From: Elusimicrobiota bacterium | GTDB lineage: Bacteria > Elusimicrobiota > Elusimicrobia > UBA1565 | DNA length: 54,037 nucleotides | NCBI GenBank assembly: GCA_016218495.1 | Contig: JACRDU010000128.1 | Location: 1 to 54,037, forward strand | Direction: 5' to 3' | Shown: positions 1 through 9,126 of the stretch, one piece after another | Layout of the letters: each line of letters starts with the position of its first letter | Numbering within the stretch: position 1 is the stretch's first letter | The notes under the pieces: generated by a model | Database searches by the model: none | Seen by the model: the letters and a program-made list of their open reading frames with translations, nothing else | Told to the model about the DNA's origin: nothing | Position numbers and translations under genes: made by a program

Positions 1-1
1 C

Positions 2-652
2 GAGAACTCCTGGTCGGAGACCCTGTGGGTCTCCGACGACGGCAAGCACTACCTGCTGGGCGGCTTCAAGGACCTCTCGGTCCACCCCGACCAGGAGCGG
101 CTTGCCAAGATGGACCTCTCGGGCTCGCCCGCGCGCGGTCCGAAGGACGCCAAGGTCACCGTGGTCCAGTACACGGACTTCCAATGCCCTTTCTGCTCGA
201 AGGGCTACGAGCTGATGCGCGACGGCATCATGAAGGAGTTCGCCGGCAAGGTGCGCTGGGTCTACAAGTCCCTCCCGCTGACGAGCATCCACCCGTGGGC
301 CGAGCCGGCCGCCCTCGCCGCCGAATGCGCGAAACTGCAGGGGACGGACATGTTCTGGACCCTGCACGACAAGCTCTTCGAGAACCAGCGCGAGGTCACC
401 CTCGAGAACCTCGATGAGAAGGCCGCGGGGTACCTCAAGGGGGCCAAGGCCGACCTCAAGAAGTTCGAGGCCTGCACCGAAGCCAAGAAGACGATGGCCG
501 CGGTGGCGCGGGACTCCGCCGAGGCCGACGCGTTGGGCATCTCCGGGACCCCGGCCTTCGTCGTCAACGGCCACTTCGTCTCAGGGGCCGACTATGGCAC
601 CATCAAGAGGGTCGTCGAAGAGTCCCTCAAGGGCAAGCACGGGAAGTCTTAG
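2..652 (+). CDS. DsbA-like thiol-disulfide oxidoreductase, 5' truncated by window edge
   Basis: The reading frame is open from base 2, so the N-terminus lies outside the window. The visible ~216 residues start with a small domain ([17 protein letters not shown]) that also precedes the thioredoxin fold of the paralogue at 13454-14404. A DsbA-type thioredoxin domain follows: [12 protein letters not shown] carries the CxxC active site (CPFC), an inserted helical part follows, and the cis-proline loop is [12 protein letters not shown]. Known role of the family: forming or isomerising disulfides in exported proteins. The next gene is a thioredoxin-fold DUF255 protein, so the two probably form a thiol-redox operon. 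Family assignment is firm; substrate is unknown. Confidence 0.9.
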   Translation, partial: ENSWSETLWVSDDGKHYLLGGFKDLSVHPDQERLAKMDLSGSPARGPKDAKVTVVQYTDFQCPFCSKGYELMRDGIMKEFAGKVRWVYKSLPLTSIHPWAEPAALAAECAKLQGTDMFWTLHDKLFENQREVTLENLDEKAAGYLKGAKADLKKFEACTEAKKTMAAVARDSAEADALGISGTPAFVVNGHFVSGADYGTIKRVVEESLKGKHGKS

Positions 653-2831
653 GGCCGGGGCGCTCCTCGCCGCGGGCCTGCTGGCCGCGGCGGCCCCGTA
701 CGCGCGGGCGATGAACCGACTCTCCGGGGAGAAGAGCCCCTACCTGCTGCAGCACGCCGACAACCCCGTCGATTGGTATCCCTGGGGGGAGGAGGCGTTC
801 GCCAAGGCCCGCTCCGAGGGCAAGCCGCTCTTCCTCTCCATCGGCTACGCCACCTGCCACTGGTGCCATGTGATGGAGCACGAGTCCTTCGAGGACGTCG
901 AGACGGCCCGCGTCCTCAACTCGTCGTTCGTCGCGGTCAAGGTGGACCGGGAGGAGCGCCCCGACGTCGACCGGCTCTACATGGCGGCGGCCAACGGGGC
1001 CGGCTGGGGCGGCGGTTGGCCGCTGAACCTCTTCCTGACCCCGGACCTCAAGCCCTTCTACGGGGGCACCTACTTCCCGCCGGAGGCGCGCTGGGGGCGC
1101 CCCTCCTTCGTGGAAGTGCTGGGCCATGTGGCCCGGACCTGGAGCGAGCAGCGCGCCGAGGTGGAGGCCGACGCGGGCCGGCTGGCCGAGGCCGTCGCCG
1201 CGCATGCCGCCGAGTCCGGCGAGCGGGCCAAGCCCGAGGCCGGCTGGCCGGCGGCTCTCACCGCCTCGCTCGCGCAAGGCTACGACGAGGCCCATGGGGG
1301 TTTCGGGTCGGCCCCTAAGTTCCCCATGCCGGTCAACCTGCGCTTCCTGCTCGACGAGGCCGGCCGCACCGGGGACAAGCGCGCGCTGGAGCTGGCCGCC
1401 GGGGCCTTGCGCGCGATGGGCCGCGGCGGGGTCTACGACCAGGTCGGCGGGGGCTTCTACCGCTACTCGGTCGACGAGGCCTGGCGGGTCCCGCACTTCG
1501 AGAAGATGCTCTACGACAACGCCCAGCTCATCGTGGTGCTCCTGCAGGCCTATCAGGGGACCCGCGACGCCGAGTTCTCCCGCCTGGCCCGCGAGACGCT
1601 GGACTACTGCCTGCGCGACCTCGCCCGCCCCGAAGGCGGCTTCTATTCGGCCGAGGACGCCGACAGCGTCCCCTACGGCGCGCCGGCGTCGAGCCGCCCG
1701 TCGGAGGGGGCCTTCTACCTTTGGAAGGCCTCCGAGGTCGTCCAAGCGCTCGGACCGGACGCCGCGCTGTTCTCCTACCGCTTCGGCGTAGAGGACGCGG
1801 GGAACGCCCCCGAGGACCCGCACGGGGAGTTCTCCGGGGCCAACATCCTCCACGGCGCGCATAGCGTCGAGGAGGCCGCCGCGCGGTTCAAGCTGACGCG
1901 CGCGCAGGCGCGGCGCACCCTCGAGGCCGCCCGCAAGACCCTGCTCGAACGCCGCGGCGCGCGGCCGCGCCCGCTCCGGGACGAGAAGGTCCTGACCTCC
2001 TGGAACGGCCTGATGCTCTCCGCCCTCGCCAAGGCCGCCTCGGTGCTCGAGGACCCGCGCGCGCTGGCGTCGGCCGAGAAGACGGCGCGCTTCCTCAGGC
2101 AATCCCTCTTCGACGCCAAGACGGGGCGCCTGAAGCACCGCTGGGCCTCCGGGGAGGCCGCGGTGGACGGGCTGGCCGAGGACTACGCCTTCCTGGCCCA
2201 GGGGCTCATCGACCTCTACGAGGCCTCCTTCGACCCGGCCTGGCTGGAGTGGGCCTTGGAGCTGACCGCGGGGCTCGAGGCGCGGCACTCCGACGGGAAG
2301 GGCGGCTACTTCCAGTCGCCCTCCGACGGCGGCAAGGACCTGTTGGCGCGCTTCAGCGACGACCACGACAACGTCGAGCCGAGCGCCGCCTCTGTAGCGG
2401 CCATGAACCTGCTGCGCCTGTCCCAGCTCGCCGAGCGGCCGGACCTGTACAAGAAGGCCCTGACGGTCCTGGAGCGCCACGGCGGGGTCCTGCGGGATTC
2501 CCCGCGCGCCCTGCCCATGATGATGGCCGCGGTGGGGCGTTCCCTGGAGAAGCCCCGCCAGGTGGTGGTGGCGGGGGCCCTGTCGGACCCGGCGGCGCGG
2601 GAGATGCTGCGGCTGGTCCATGCCCGTCTGCGCCCGCCCCTGTCGTTGCTGGCGGTGGAGCCGGGGCCGATGCGCGAGCGCCTCGTGAAACTCAACCCCC
2701 TGGTGCGCGGGATGGGGCCGGTCAAGGGCAAGCCCACCGCCTACGTCTGCGTCAATTTCTCCTGCGAGCTGCCCACTTCGGACCTGGAGACCGTGCGCAG
2801 GCTCCTCGACGGGGACAAGGAGGCGAGATGA
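594..2831 (+). CDS. DUF255/YyaL (spermatogenesis-associated protein 20-like) thioredoxin-fold protein, probably exported
   Basis: The core begins at Met-711 with [21 protein letters not shown], the family hallmark. A thioredoxin-like segment with ATCHWCHVM (CHWC) follows, then a long alpha/alpha-toroid resembling N-acylglucosamine epimerase folds. Typical members run about 650-700 residues, as here from 711. Upstream in frame is a hydrophobic stretch [17 protein letters not shown] ending in an A-x-A site. An ATG at 594 with AGGGG at 583-587 would give a 39-residue signal peptide, so I chose 594; 711 is the conventional cytoplasmic alternative. The 594 start overlaps the upstream dsbA-like gene by 59 bases. 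The stop overlaps the next ATG (ATGA). The biochemical role of the family is not established. Confidence 0.88.
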   Translation: MAPSRGSSKSPSRASTGSLRAGALLAAGLLAAAAPYARAMNRLSGEKSPYLLQHADNPVDWYPWGEEAFAKARSEGKPLFLSIGYATCHWCHVMEHESFEDVETARVLNSSFVAVKVDREERPDVDRLYMAAANGAGWGGGWPLNLFLTPDLKPFYGGTYFPPEARWGRPSFVEVLGHVARTWSEQRAEVEADAGRLAEAVAAHAAESGERAKPEAGWPAALTASLAQGYDEAHGGFGSAPKFPMPVNLRFLLDEAGRTGDKRALELAAGALRAMGRGGVYDQVGGGFYRYSVDEAWRVPHFEKMLYDNAQLIVVLLQAYQGTRDAEFSRLARETLDYCLRDLARPEGGFYSAEDADSVPYGAPASSRPSEGAFYLWKASEVVQALGPDAALFSYRFGVEDAGNAPEDPHGEFSGANILHGAHSVEEAAARFKLTRAQARRTLEAARKTLLERRGARPRPLRDEKVLTSWNGLMLSALAKAASVLEDPRALASAEKTARFLRQSLFDAKTGRLKHRWASGEAAVDGLAEDYAFLAQGLIDLYEASFDPAWLEWALELTAGLEARHSDGKGGYFQSPSDGGKDLLARFSDDHDNVEPSAASVAAMNLLRLSQLAERPDLYKKALTVLERHGGVLRDSPRALPMMMAAVGRSLEKPRQVVVAGALSDPAAREMLRLVHARLRPPLSLLAVEPGPMRERLVKLNPLVRGMGPVKGKPTAYVCVNFSCELPTSDLETVRRLLDGDKEAR

Positions 2832-3670
2832 GGGGCGTCTTCCTGGCCGCGGCTGTTTCCGTCGGAGCCCTCTGTGTGCGGCCGGCCGCCGCGCAGAACC
2901 TCGTCTACGGGGTCATCCCGGAGACCGACCAGCTCTTCCACCGCCTGCTGGCCGACCCGCGCCAGCCCCAGACGACCTTCCGGTTCTACCGCCTCGGCGG
3001 CCGGAACCTGGCCGACGTGGCCCTCGGGACCACGTGGGGCATGGCGCGCTGGCATCTGCCGGGGGCCGGCGGCGAGGATTGGCATTTCCAGCTCAACGTC
3101 GCCGGGATGGGCTTTTCCCGCTTCAAGCTCTCGGGGGCCGTCAACGAGTTCCAGACCATCGATTTCTTCCTGAACTTCCCGCTCGAGCTCAGGCGCGGCC
3201 GCTTTTCGGCCCAGGTCATGGGCTTCCATGAGTCGAGCCATCTGGGCGACGACTACATCCGCCGCACGGGTTCCACCGGCTTCCGCTATTCCATCGAGGG
3301 CTTCCGGACCGTCGCCTCGTTCGAATTCACGCCGAGCCTGCGGGTCTACGGGGGCGCGACGGGCCTCTTCCATTGCGTGCCGGAGGACCAGGACGGGGCC
3401 CTGCAGTACGGCTTCGAAGTGCGCTCGTCGGACCTGGGCTGGCTCCCGCACCACGAGAGCTGGGTCTATCTGGCGCAGGACTTCAAGAACTACGGGCGCT
3501 CGGGCTGGAACCTGAACTCGAAGACCGACCTCGGCCTGCGCGTGGGCGTCCCGAAGGTCGTGCGCGACCTGCGGTTCCACGTGGGGTACTTCGGGGGACG
3601 CTCAGAGTACGGGCAGGTCCACAAGAACCGCGAGCACTACTGGGACACCGGCGTCACCTTCGACTTCTGA
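2828..3670 (+). CDS. DUF1207 family outer-membrane-like protein
   Basis: A 280-residue protein with a signal peptide ([23 protein letters not shown]). The N-terminal segment has the DUF1207 pattern [17 protein letters not shown], then the TWGMARW block, and in the middle [14 protein letters not shown], which is diagnostic for the family. The alternating polar/hydrophobic strands and a final phenylalanine (GVTFDF) suggest a beta-barrel in the outer membrane. The start codon overlaps the upstream DUF255 gene as ATGA, so the two are translated together. No function is known for DUF1207; the company of two thioredoxin-fold proteins suggests the group acts outside the cytoplasm. Confidence 0.85.
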   Translation: MRGVFLAAAVSVGALCVRPAAAQNLVYGVIPETDQLFHRLLADPRQPQTTFRFYRLGGRNLADVALGTTWGMARWHLPGAGGEDWHFQLNVAGMGFSRFKLSGAVNEFQTIDFFLNFPLELRRGRFSAQVMGFHESSHLGDDYIRRTGSTGFRYSIEGFRTVASFEFTPSLRVYGGATGLFHCVPEDQDGALQYGFEVRSSDLGWLPHHESWVYLAQDFKNYGRSGWNLNSKTDLGLRVGVPKVVRDLRFHVGYFGGRSEYGQVHKNREHYWDTGVTFDF

Positions 3671-3700
3671 GCTCCGCCGCCCCGCGCCGGTCCGGCACTT

Positions 3701-3709
3701 TGGTATAAT
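3701..3709 (+). promoter_or_regulatory. Extended -10 promoter (TGGTATAAT) for the organophosphate transporter
   Basis: TG-G-TATAAT matches a perfect extended -10 element in the 77-base gap between the DUF1207 gene and the transporter. No good -35 hexamer is visible, as often with extended -10 sites. The predicted start near 3716 leaves a leader of about 32 bases containing GAGG. Confidence 0.6.
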
Positions 3710-3747
3710 GGGCACGTCGTCAACGCCGATGCCTCCCGAGGTCGTCC

Positions 3748-5151
3748 ATGGCCCACTCCGCCGCCCCCTCCAACGCCGCGCCAGCCCCCGACCATAGCCC
3801 GGAGTACCGGCGCCGGCGCTTCTTCAACTGGTTCCCGCTGGGCCTGACCTACGCCCTCCTCTATATGGGCCGCTACAACCTGACGGTCTCGAAGACCGCT
3901 CTGGGCGACCTGATGAGCAAGGCCGACTTCGGCACCATCTTCGGCGTCGGCGCCTGGGTGTATGCGATCGCCTTCCTGATCAACGGGCCGCTGACCGACC
4001 GCATCGGCGGGAAGAAGGCCATGCTCATCGGCGCCGGCGGCGCGGCCGCCGCGAACCTCGCCATGGGGCTCTATCTGCAGCATGTGCTGGCGATGCCGGA
4101 CCCCCGCACGGCGCCGCTGAAGCTGGTCTTCTCCCTGCTCTACGCGGTGAACATGTACTTCCAGAGCTACGGCGCGGTGGCCATCGTGAAGGTCAACGCG
4201 TCCTGGTTCCATGTGCGAGAGCGCGGCACCTTCTCCGGCATCTTCGGGATCATGATCTCCACCGGGCTCTTCCTGGCCTTCGACATCAACAGCCGCATCC
4301 TACGGTTCATCCAGGCCTCCACCGGCGACACGGGCCCGGCGGGCACGCGCTGGGTCTTCTTCGCCCCCGCCCTCCTGCTGGCCGCCTTCTTCCTGCTGGA
4401 GTCCTTCCTGCTCAAGGACCGCCCCGCGCAGGCGGGCTTCGCCGACTTCGACACCGGAGACGCGTCCTCGGGGGAGGACGAGACGCCGCCGCCCTTCTTC
4501 GACGTGCTCAAGAAGGTGCTGACCAACCCGGTCATCCTCGTCATCGCCTGCGTCGAATTCTGCACGGGCGTGCTGCGCAACGGCGTGATGCACTGGTACC
4601 CGATCCTCGCCAAGGAGAAGATCGCCGCGGGCCTGGGCGGGGGCTGGAAGTACATGAGCGACAACTGGGGCCTGGTCCTGATGGTGGCGGGCATCATTGG
4701 CGGGATGTTCGCCGGCATGGTCTCCGACAGGATATTCCAGTCGCGCCGCGCCCCCGCGGCGGGGTTCCTCTACGCCGCCTCCTTCGCGGCGACGCTGCTG
4801 ATGATCCCCTCCCTCGGCAACGGCTGGGCCCTGGGGGCCCTGGTCTTCCTGATGTCCATCTGCGTCATCGGCACGCACGGCCTGCTGTCGGGGACGGCGA
4901 CGATGGACTTCGGCGGGCGCAAGGGCGCGGGGACGGCCGTCGGCATCATCGACGGATTCGTCTACCTGGGCACGGGGGCGCAGTCGCTCGCGTTGGGGTA
5001 CATCACCACGAGGAACTGGTCCTATTGGCCCGTCTTCCTGGCCCCGTTCGCGCTGTGCGGCTTCATGCTGCTCTTGCGCATCTGGAACGCGAAGCCCGCG
5101 CCGAAGGCCGCGCCGGCCCTCAAGCCCGCCGCCGAGTCCGCCGCGGCGTGA
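3748..5151 (+). CDS. Organophosphate:phosphate antiporter family (OPA) MFS transporter, GlpT/UhpC-like
   Basis: A 467-residue protein with about 12 hydrophobic segments. The N-terminal RRRFFNWFPLGLTYALLYMGRYNLTVSK carries the OPA signature (YxxxYxxRYN-type) seen in GlpT, UhpT and UhpC. LTDRIGGKKAM is the MFS loop 2-3 motif. The likely activity is exchange of a phosphorylated three- or six-carbon compound for inorganic phosphate across the inner membrane; the sequence does not fix the substrate. The following HAD phosphatase starts within its stop codon (GTGA), so import and dephosphorylation may be coupled. Its own extended -10 promoter lies just upstream. The C-terminal tail is Ala/Pro/Lys rich and probably cytoplasmic. 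Confidence 0.88.
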   Translation: MAHSAAPSNAAPAPDHSPEYRRRRFFNWFPLGLTYALLYMGRYNLTVSKTALGDLMSKADFGTIFGVGAWVYAIAFLINGPLTDRIGGKKAMLIGAGGAAAANLAMGLYLQHVLAMPDPRTAPLKLVFSLLYAVNMYFQSYGAVAIVKVNASWFHVRERGTFSGIFGIMISTGLFLAFDINSRILRFIQASTGDTGPAGTRWVFFAPALLLAAFFLLESFLLKDRPAQAGFADFDTGDASSGEDETPPPFFDVLKKVLTNPVILVIACVEFCTGVLRNGVMHWYPILAKEKIAAGLGGGWKYMSDNWGLVLMVAGIIGGMFAGMVSDRIFQSRRAPAAGFLYAASFAATLLMIPSLGNGWALGALVFLMSICVIGTHGLLSGTATMDFGGRKGAGTAVGIIDGFVYLGTGAQSLALGYITTRNWSYWPVFLAPFALCGFMLLLRIWNAKPAPKAAPALKPAAESAAA

Positions 5152-5849
5152 GCCTCCTCCAAGCCATCCTGGCCCGGGTGGCGGCGGCGCGCCGGGCCGG
5201 GCGCCGCCCGCTGGTCCTGCTCGACCTCGACGACACCCTGCTCGACACGACGCCGCGGCATCTGCGCATCATGTCGGAGTTCGCCGCGCTCCGCCCTGAG
5301 GCCGCGGCGCTCTCCGGCGTGGGCCCGGCCGCGGTGCGCTACCGGGTGACCGAGACGGCCCGCGCCGCGGGGCTCGTGGAGGAGGGGCTCCTGTCGGAGC
5401 TGAGCTCCTTCTGGGGGGAGCGCTTCTTCAAGAACGACTACCTGCTGCTGGACACCGAGGTGCCGGGCGCGTCGGCCTTCAGCCGGGCGGTCGTCTCGGC
5501 GGGCGGCGTGCCGGTCTATTTCACGGGGCGCGACGAGGCCATGCGCGAAGGGACCCTCAAGAGCCTCCTGCGCCACGGCTTCCCGGCCCCCGACGGCGGG
5601 GGGGACGCGCCGCGCCTGGTCCTCAAGCCCCGCTTCGAGATGCCTGACCTCGCCTACAAGGCCGAGGGCCTGGAGGGGATCGCCGCTGAAGGGTCGATCG
5701 AGGCCGGGTTCGAGAACGAACCCGCCCACGTGAACCTCTTCGCCGAACGCTTCCCGGAGGCGGCGATGGTGTTCGTCGACACGAAGCACTCCGGCAAGCC
5801 CGTGCCGGTCAAGCGCGGCGTCCCCTCGATCCGGGACTTCAGGGCCTGA
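5148..5849 (+). CDS. HAD-superfamily hydrolase
   Basis: A 233-residue protein from a GTG start that overlaps the transporter stop codon (GTGA). HAD motif I is LLDLDDTLLDT near residue 26, with nucleophile Asp and acid/base Asp. Motif II is VYFTGRDE (Thr). A conserved-type Lys lies in LAYKAEGLEGI, and acidic residues follow in GFENEPAHVNLF and MVFVDTK. This is the layout of a small HAD phosphatase with a helical cap between motifs I and II. The upstream OPA transporter suggests a phosphorylated metabolite as substrate; that is inference. It ends 7 bases before the convergent P-loop gene. Confidence 0.85.
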   Translation: MSLLQAILARVAAARRAGRRPLVLLDLDDTLLDTTPRHLRIMSEFAALRPEAAALSGVGPAAVRYRVTETARAAGLVEEGLLSELSSFWGERFFKNDYLLLDTEVPGASAFSRAVVSAGGVPVYFTGRDEAMREGTLKSLLRHGFPAPDGGGDAPRLVLKPRFEMPDLAYKAEGLEGIAAEGSIEAGFENEPAHVNLFAERFPEAAMVFVDTKHSGKPVPVKRGVPSIRDFRA

Positions 5850-5856
5850 GCGCCCC

Positions 5857-6846
5857 TCAGACGGTCTGCAGCTTGCGCTCGTCCCTGGCGGCCAGGGAAT
5901 CCAGCGCCGACTTCAGCCCTTCGTGGACGGCCTTCACGTCGGAGGGCTTCCAAAGCGCCTTCTCCTCGCGCAGGAAGCTGGTCTTGTCCACCCGGTTGTC
6001 GAAGCGCGCAACCGGCAGGACGAAGGTCTTCCCGTGCGCCGAGACGCTGACGGTGCCGGGCGTCTTGGAGTCCTTCTCCAGCCAATCCATGTCGTCGCAG
6101 CCGTAGTCGTTGAGCATGACCTCGAGGGGGACTCCGTGGTGCAGGATGGAGCCGGGGTCGTTGGGGTCGGTCCGCGCGGTGTTCTTGCGCCGCGACTCCT
6201 CGGGCGTGACCCACACGTACAGGATGACGGCCTTCTCGAGGATGGAGGCGGGCAACTGGGCCAGGGAGTAGCGGTAGCCCAGCGGGGAGGGCAGCGGCAT
6301 CTTCGACTTGTCGGGGCCGCCCCGGGCGAACTCTATGACCAAGGTCTTCCCGGCGAGGGAATCCGGATAGTTCGAGTGCTTCTCGGCGAGCATCTCGGCC
6401 GCTTCCTTCTCCAGGGCGGACTCCAGGACCTTGCGCGCCCCGGCGTCGAGCCCCTTGAGGCGGGGCGCGATGCCGACGGCCGCGGCGGCCTTCTCGATGC
6501 GGTCGATGAGGAGGGCCGTCGCCGACGCGGGCTTCTCGGTGCGCTTGGCGACGAGGTCGGCGTGGTCTTCTCCCACGAGCTTGACCAGCGTCCCCCAGTC
6601 CCGCGTGTCCTGGAAGGGCCGTTCGCCGGAGTGGAAGAATACCCGGGGCTTGCCCAGCGCCGCGAGCTCGTCGTCGACCCGCCGCATCATGTGGACGTAG
6701 GGGAAGTCGTCGAGCTGGACCGTCGGGCCCATGTGGAAGTCGTCGCGGGCGGAGTCGGGGGGCAGGAGCTTCAGGTAGCGCCGCACCTCGGATTTCCCGG
6801 AGGCGGGGAGCGCGAGCAGCAGGACGGTGTCGAGTATCTTGGCCAT
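5857..6846 (-). CDS. Uncharacterised P-loop NTPase/kinase-like protein
   Basis: A 329-residue soluble protein. Its N-terminus MAKILDTVLLLALPASGKSE is a beta-strand followed by a Walker A-like loop (LPASGKSE), as in small-molecule or nucleotide kinases. A histidine/aspartate-rich segment RDDFHMGPTVQLDDFPYVH follows, then HSGERPFQDTRDWGTLVKL, and a strand LVIEFARGGPDKSKM that may hold Walker B. I do not recognise a named family. It is monocistronic, convergent with the HAD gene and divergent from lpxL (29 bases apart). Phosphotransferase activity is a guess from the P-loop only. Confidence 0.7.
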   Translation of the reverse strand: MAKILDTVLLLALPASGKSEVRRYLKLLPPDSARDDFHMGPTVQLDDFPYVHMMRRVDDELAALGKPRVFFHSGERPFQDTRDWGTLVKLVGEDHADLVAKRTEKPASATALLIDRIEKAAAAVGIAPRLKGLDAGARKVLESALEKEAAEMLAEKHSNYPDSLAGKTLVIEFARGGPDKSKMPLPSPLGYRYSLAQLPASILEKAVILYVWVTPEESRRKNTARTDPNDPGSILHHGVPLEVMLNDYGCDDMDWLEKDSKTPGTVSVSAHGKTFVLPVARFDNRVDKTSFLREEKALWKPSDVKAVHEGLKSALDSLAARDERKLQTV

Positions 6847-6867
6847 GCGCGCATGATACCCAATAAT
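6839..6867 (+). promoter_or_regulatory. Candidate promoter TTGGCC-17-AATAAT for lpxL-like gene
   Basis: A 4/6 -35 and a 5/6 -10 hexamer with 17-base spacing end 9 bases before the ATG at 6876, which has no ribosome binding site. The transcript would be leaderless or nearly so. A second -10-like TAGAAT overlaps the start at 6872-6877. Confidence 0.4.
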
Positions 6868-6875
6868 CCGATAGA

Positions 6876-7808
6876 ATGGCCCCTCCCATGCCGCGCAAGC
6901 CCATGTCTCCCTGGTTGTCCGGGCTCTTGCGCGCCCTGCTCGTGCCGGTCGGGCTCGCCGCCACCCTGATGCCGCGCCGTCTGGAGCTCTTCCTAGGCCC
7001 GCTGTTCGGGCGCCTCGCCCTCGCCGCCGGCCTCTTCAAGCCGCACATCGCGGCCGAGAACATGCGCCGCTGCCTGCCCGGGCTCCCGGAGGGCGAGAGG
7101 CGGCGCCTGTTGGTCGAGAACTTCGAGCATTACGGGAACCTGTTCCTCGAGTACGCGCATTTCTTCTCGATCGTCCCCGGCCACTACCGCGCCTACGCGC
7201 GGCGCAATTCGCGCATCGAGGGCCTGGAGGTCTGGCGTGAGGCGGCGGCGAAGGGGAAGGGAGTCCTCTTCGTCGCCCTCCATCTCGGGTGGTGGGAGAT
7301 GCAGGCCGCCGCCGGCGGTCTGGCCGGCATGCCGCTGACCGTGGTGACCAAGGCCCTCCAGCCGGCCTGGCTGCACGAGCTCTTCACCGCGCAGCGCCTC
7401 GCTACGGGCGTAAGGGCGGCCCTCCATCCCGGCTCGGTGCCCACCGTCCTGCGCGCCCTGCGCAAGGGGGAGTGCGTGGCCTTCATGAACGACCAATACG
7501 CCCGTCCTCCGATGGGGGTCCGGGCGCGCTTCTTCGGAGCGGAGGTGGACACGCTCGGAGCCGTGGCCCCCCTTTCCAGGAGGACGGGGGCGCCGGTGGT
7601 GGGGGTCACCTCCTATCGCGGCGCGGACGGCGTGACGCGGGTGCGCCTCGGCCCGATGCTGGACCTGGGCGCCGACGCCGAACGGGGTACGCAGGTCATC
7701 GCCGATTTCATCGCGGCCAAGGTCATGGAGCATCCCGAGCAATGGATGTGGATGCACCGCCGCTTCAAGCACGCCGTCTGGCCGCAACAGCCGTCCGATG
7801 CCGCATAG
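6876..7808 (+). CDS. LpxL/HtrB-family lysophospholipid (lipid A) acyltransferase
   Basis: A 310-residue protein with an N-terminal membrane anchor (LLRALLVPVGLAATLM). The acyltransferase core has FVALHLGWWEMQ, the H-x4-E catalytic motif of this family, then FMNDQYARP and the C-terminal block EHPEQWMWMHRRFK, matching the usual PEQWxWxHRRW. Known family members add secondary acyl chains to lipid A or make glycolipids at the inner face of the inner membrane. Start ATGs exist at 6876, 6888 and 6903; none has a clear ribosome binding site. Presence of the gene supports a Gram-negative envelope. Confidence 0.88.
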   Translation: MAPPMPRKPMSPWLSGLLRALLVPVGLAATLMPRRLELFLGPLFGRLALAAGLFKPHIAAENMRRCLPGLPEGERRRLLVENFEHYGNLFLEYAHFFSIVPGHYRAYARRNSRIEGLEVWREAAAKGKGVLFVALHLGWWEMQAAAGGLAGMPLTVVTKALQPAWLHELFTAQRLATGVRAALHPGSVPTVLRALRKGECVAFMNDQYARPPMGVRARFFGAEVDTLGAVAPLSRRTGAPVVGVTSYRGADGVTRVRLGPMLDLGADAERGTQVIADFIAAKVMEHPEQWMWMHRRFKHAVWPQQPSDAA

Positions 7809-7821
7809 AACAGGAGTTCCC

Positions 7822-9126
7822 ATGGGCTTCAGCCCTTTTCAATTCGACCCGAAGGTCGCCGCGGGGGTGCGGGAGATGGGCTATACCGAGCCCACGCCCA
7901 TCCAGCGCCAGGCCATCCCGCACGCGATGGCGGGCCGCGACGTGCTGGGCCTGGCCCAGACCGGGACGGGGAAGACGGCCGCCTTCGCCCTGCCCATCCT
8001 CAACCGCCTGCTCTCGGGACCGCGCGGGCGTCTGCGGGCCCTGGTGATGGCGCCGACGCGCGAGCTGGCCGAGCAGATACACGAGGCCTTCCGCGGCCTG
8101 GGCCGCCACACGGGCCTGCGCTCGATGACGGTCTACGGCGGCGTCGGCATCGCCGCCCAGACCTCGGGCCTGCGGGCCGGCACGGAGATCGTCGTGGCCT
8201 GCCCCGGGCGCCTGCTCGACCACATGGGGCAGGGGCACGCCGACTTCTCCCGCCTGGAGGTGCTGGTGCTCGACGAGGCCGACCGGATGTTCGACATGGG
8301 GTTCCTCCCCGACATCCGGCGCATCATCAAGCGCCTGCCGGCGGTCCGCCAGAACCTGCTCTTCTCGGCCACCATGCCGGACGACATCCGCCACCTGGCC
8401 CATGTGGTCCTGCGCGACCCGGTCACCGTCCAGGTCGACCACGCGAAGCCCTTGGCCACCGTGACCCACGCCCTCTACCCTCTGCCCGACGGCGTCAAGA
8501 CGCCCCTCCTGACGGCGCTGCTGCGCCGCATGGACGGCGGGTCCGTGCTGGTCTTCACGCGCACCAAGCACCGGGCCAAGAAGCTGGCCCAGGTCCTGGT
8601 CGGGCAGGGGTTCTCGACCGCCTCGCTGCAGGGGAACCTCTCCCAGAACCGCCGCAAGGCGGCCCTCGACGGGTTCCGCAAAGGGGAGTACCGCATCCTC
8701 GTGGCCACCGACATCGCCGCGCGCGGCATCGACGTGTCGGAGATCACCCATGTGATCAACTACGACATGCCGGACACCGTGGAGGCCTATACCCACCGCA
8801 TCGGCCGCACCGGGCGTGCGGCCAAGACGGGGGACGCCTTCACCTTCGTGACGCCGGGCGACGAGGACATGGTCCGGCGCATCGAGGCCGCGATGAAGAC
8901 GCGCATCGAGCGGCGCAAGCTCGAGGACTTCGACTACGCGGCCCAGCCCGCTCCCGCGCCCAAGCACCGGGGCCACCATCAGCCGCACCAGCACCAGCAC
9001 CAGACGCGCCACCAACCCGCGCGGCCGCAGGGCCAGGGGCACGGAGAGGCCGGCGGCCAGGCCCGGCCGCATTCCCCGATGAGCTCGCGCAGCCGGCGCT
9101 CGTCGGGCCGGCGCCGCCGGCGTTAA
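7822..9126 (+). CDS. rhlE: DEAD-box RNA helicase, RhlE-type
   Basis: The start is ATG 7822 because AGGAG (7812-7816) lies 5 bases upstream; an upstream ATG at 7798 overlaps lpxL and lacks a site. Motifs in order: Q motif (PTPIQRQAIP), AQTGTGKT, PTRELAEQ, DEAD, SAT, and HRIGRTGR. The protein has 434 residues: a two-RecA-domain core of about 370, then a basic, histidine- and glutamine-rich tail (many HQ/HQH repeats, about 8970-9060) ending in RRRR, likely for RNA binding. Family role: ATP-dependent RNA remodelling. Its stop overlaps the convergent DUF3047 gene by 4 bases. A second, shorter paralogue lies at 42480-43703. Confidence 0.92.
   Translation: MGFSPFQFDPKVAAGVREMGYTEPTPIQRQAIPHAMAGRDVLGLAQTGTGKTAAFALPILNRLLSGPRGRLRALVMAPTRELAEQIHEAFRGLGRHTGLRSMTVYGGVGIAAQTSGLRAGTEIVVACPGRLLDHMGQGHADFSRLEVLVLDEADRMFDMGFLPDIRRIIKRLPAVRQNLLFSATMPDDIRHLAHVVLRDPVTVQVDHAKPLATVTHALYPLPDGVKTPLLTALLRRMDGGSVLVFTRTKHRAKKLAQVLVGQGFSTASLQGNLSQNRRKAALDGFRKGEYRILVATDIAARGIDVSEITHVINYDMPDTVEAYTHRIGRTGRAAKTGDAFTFVTPGDEDMVRRIEAAMKTRIERRKLEDFDYAAQPAPAPKHRGHHQPHQHQHQTRHQPARPQGQGHGEAGGQARPHSPMSSRSRRSSGRRRRR

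Noticed and set aside
627-2621. 664-codon open frame on the minus strand
   Set aside because: It is antisense to the DUF255 gene, whose protein has recognised motifs; long antisense frames are expected in such GC-rich DNA.
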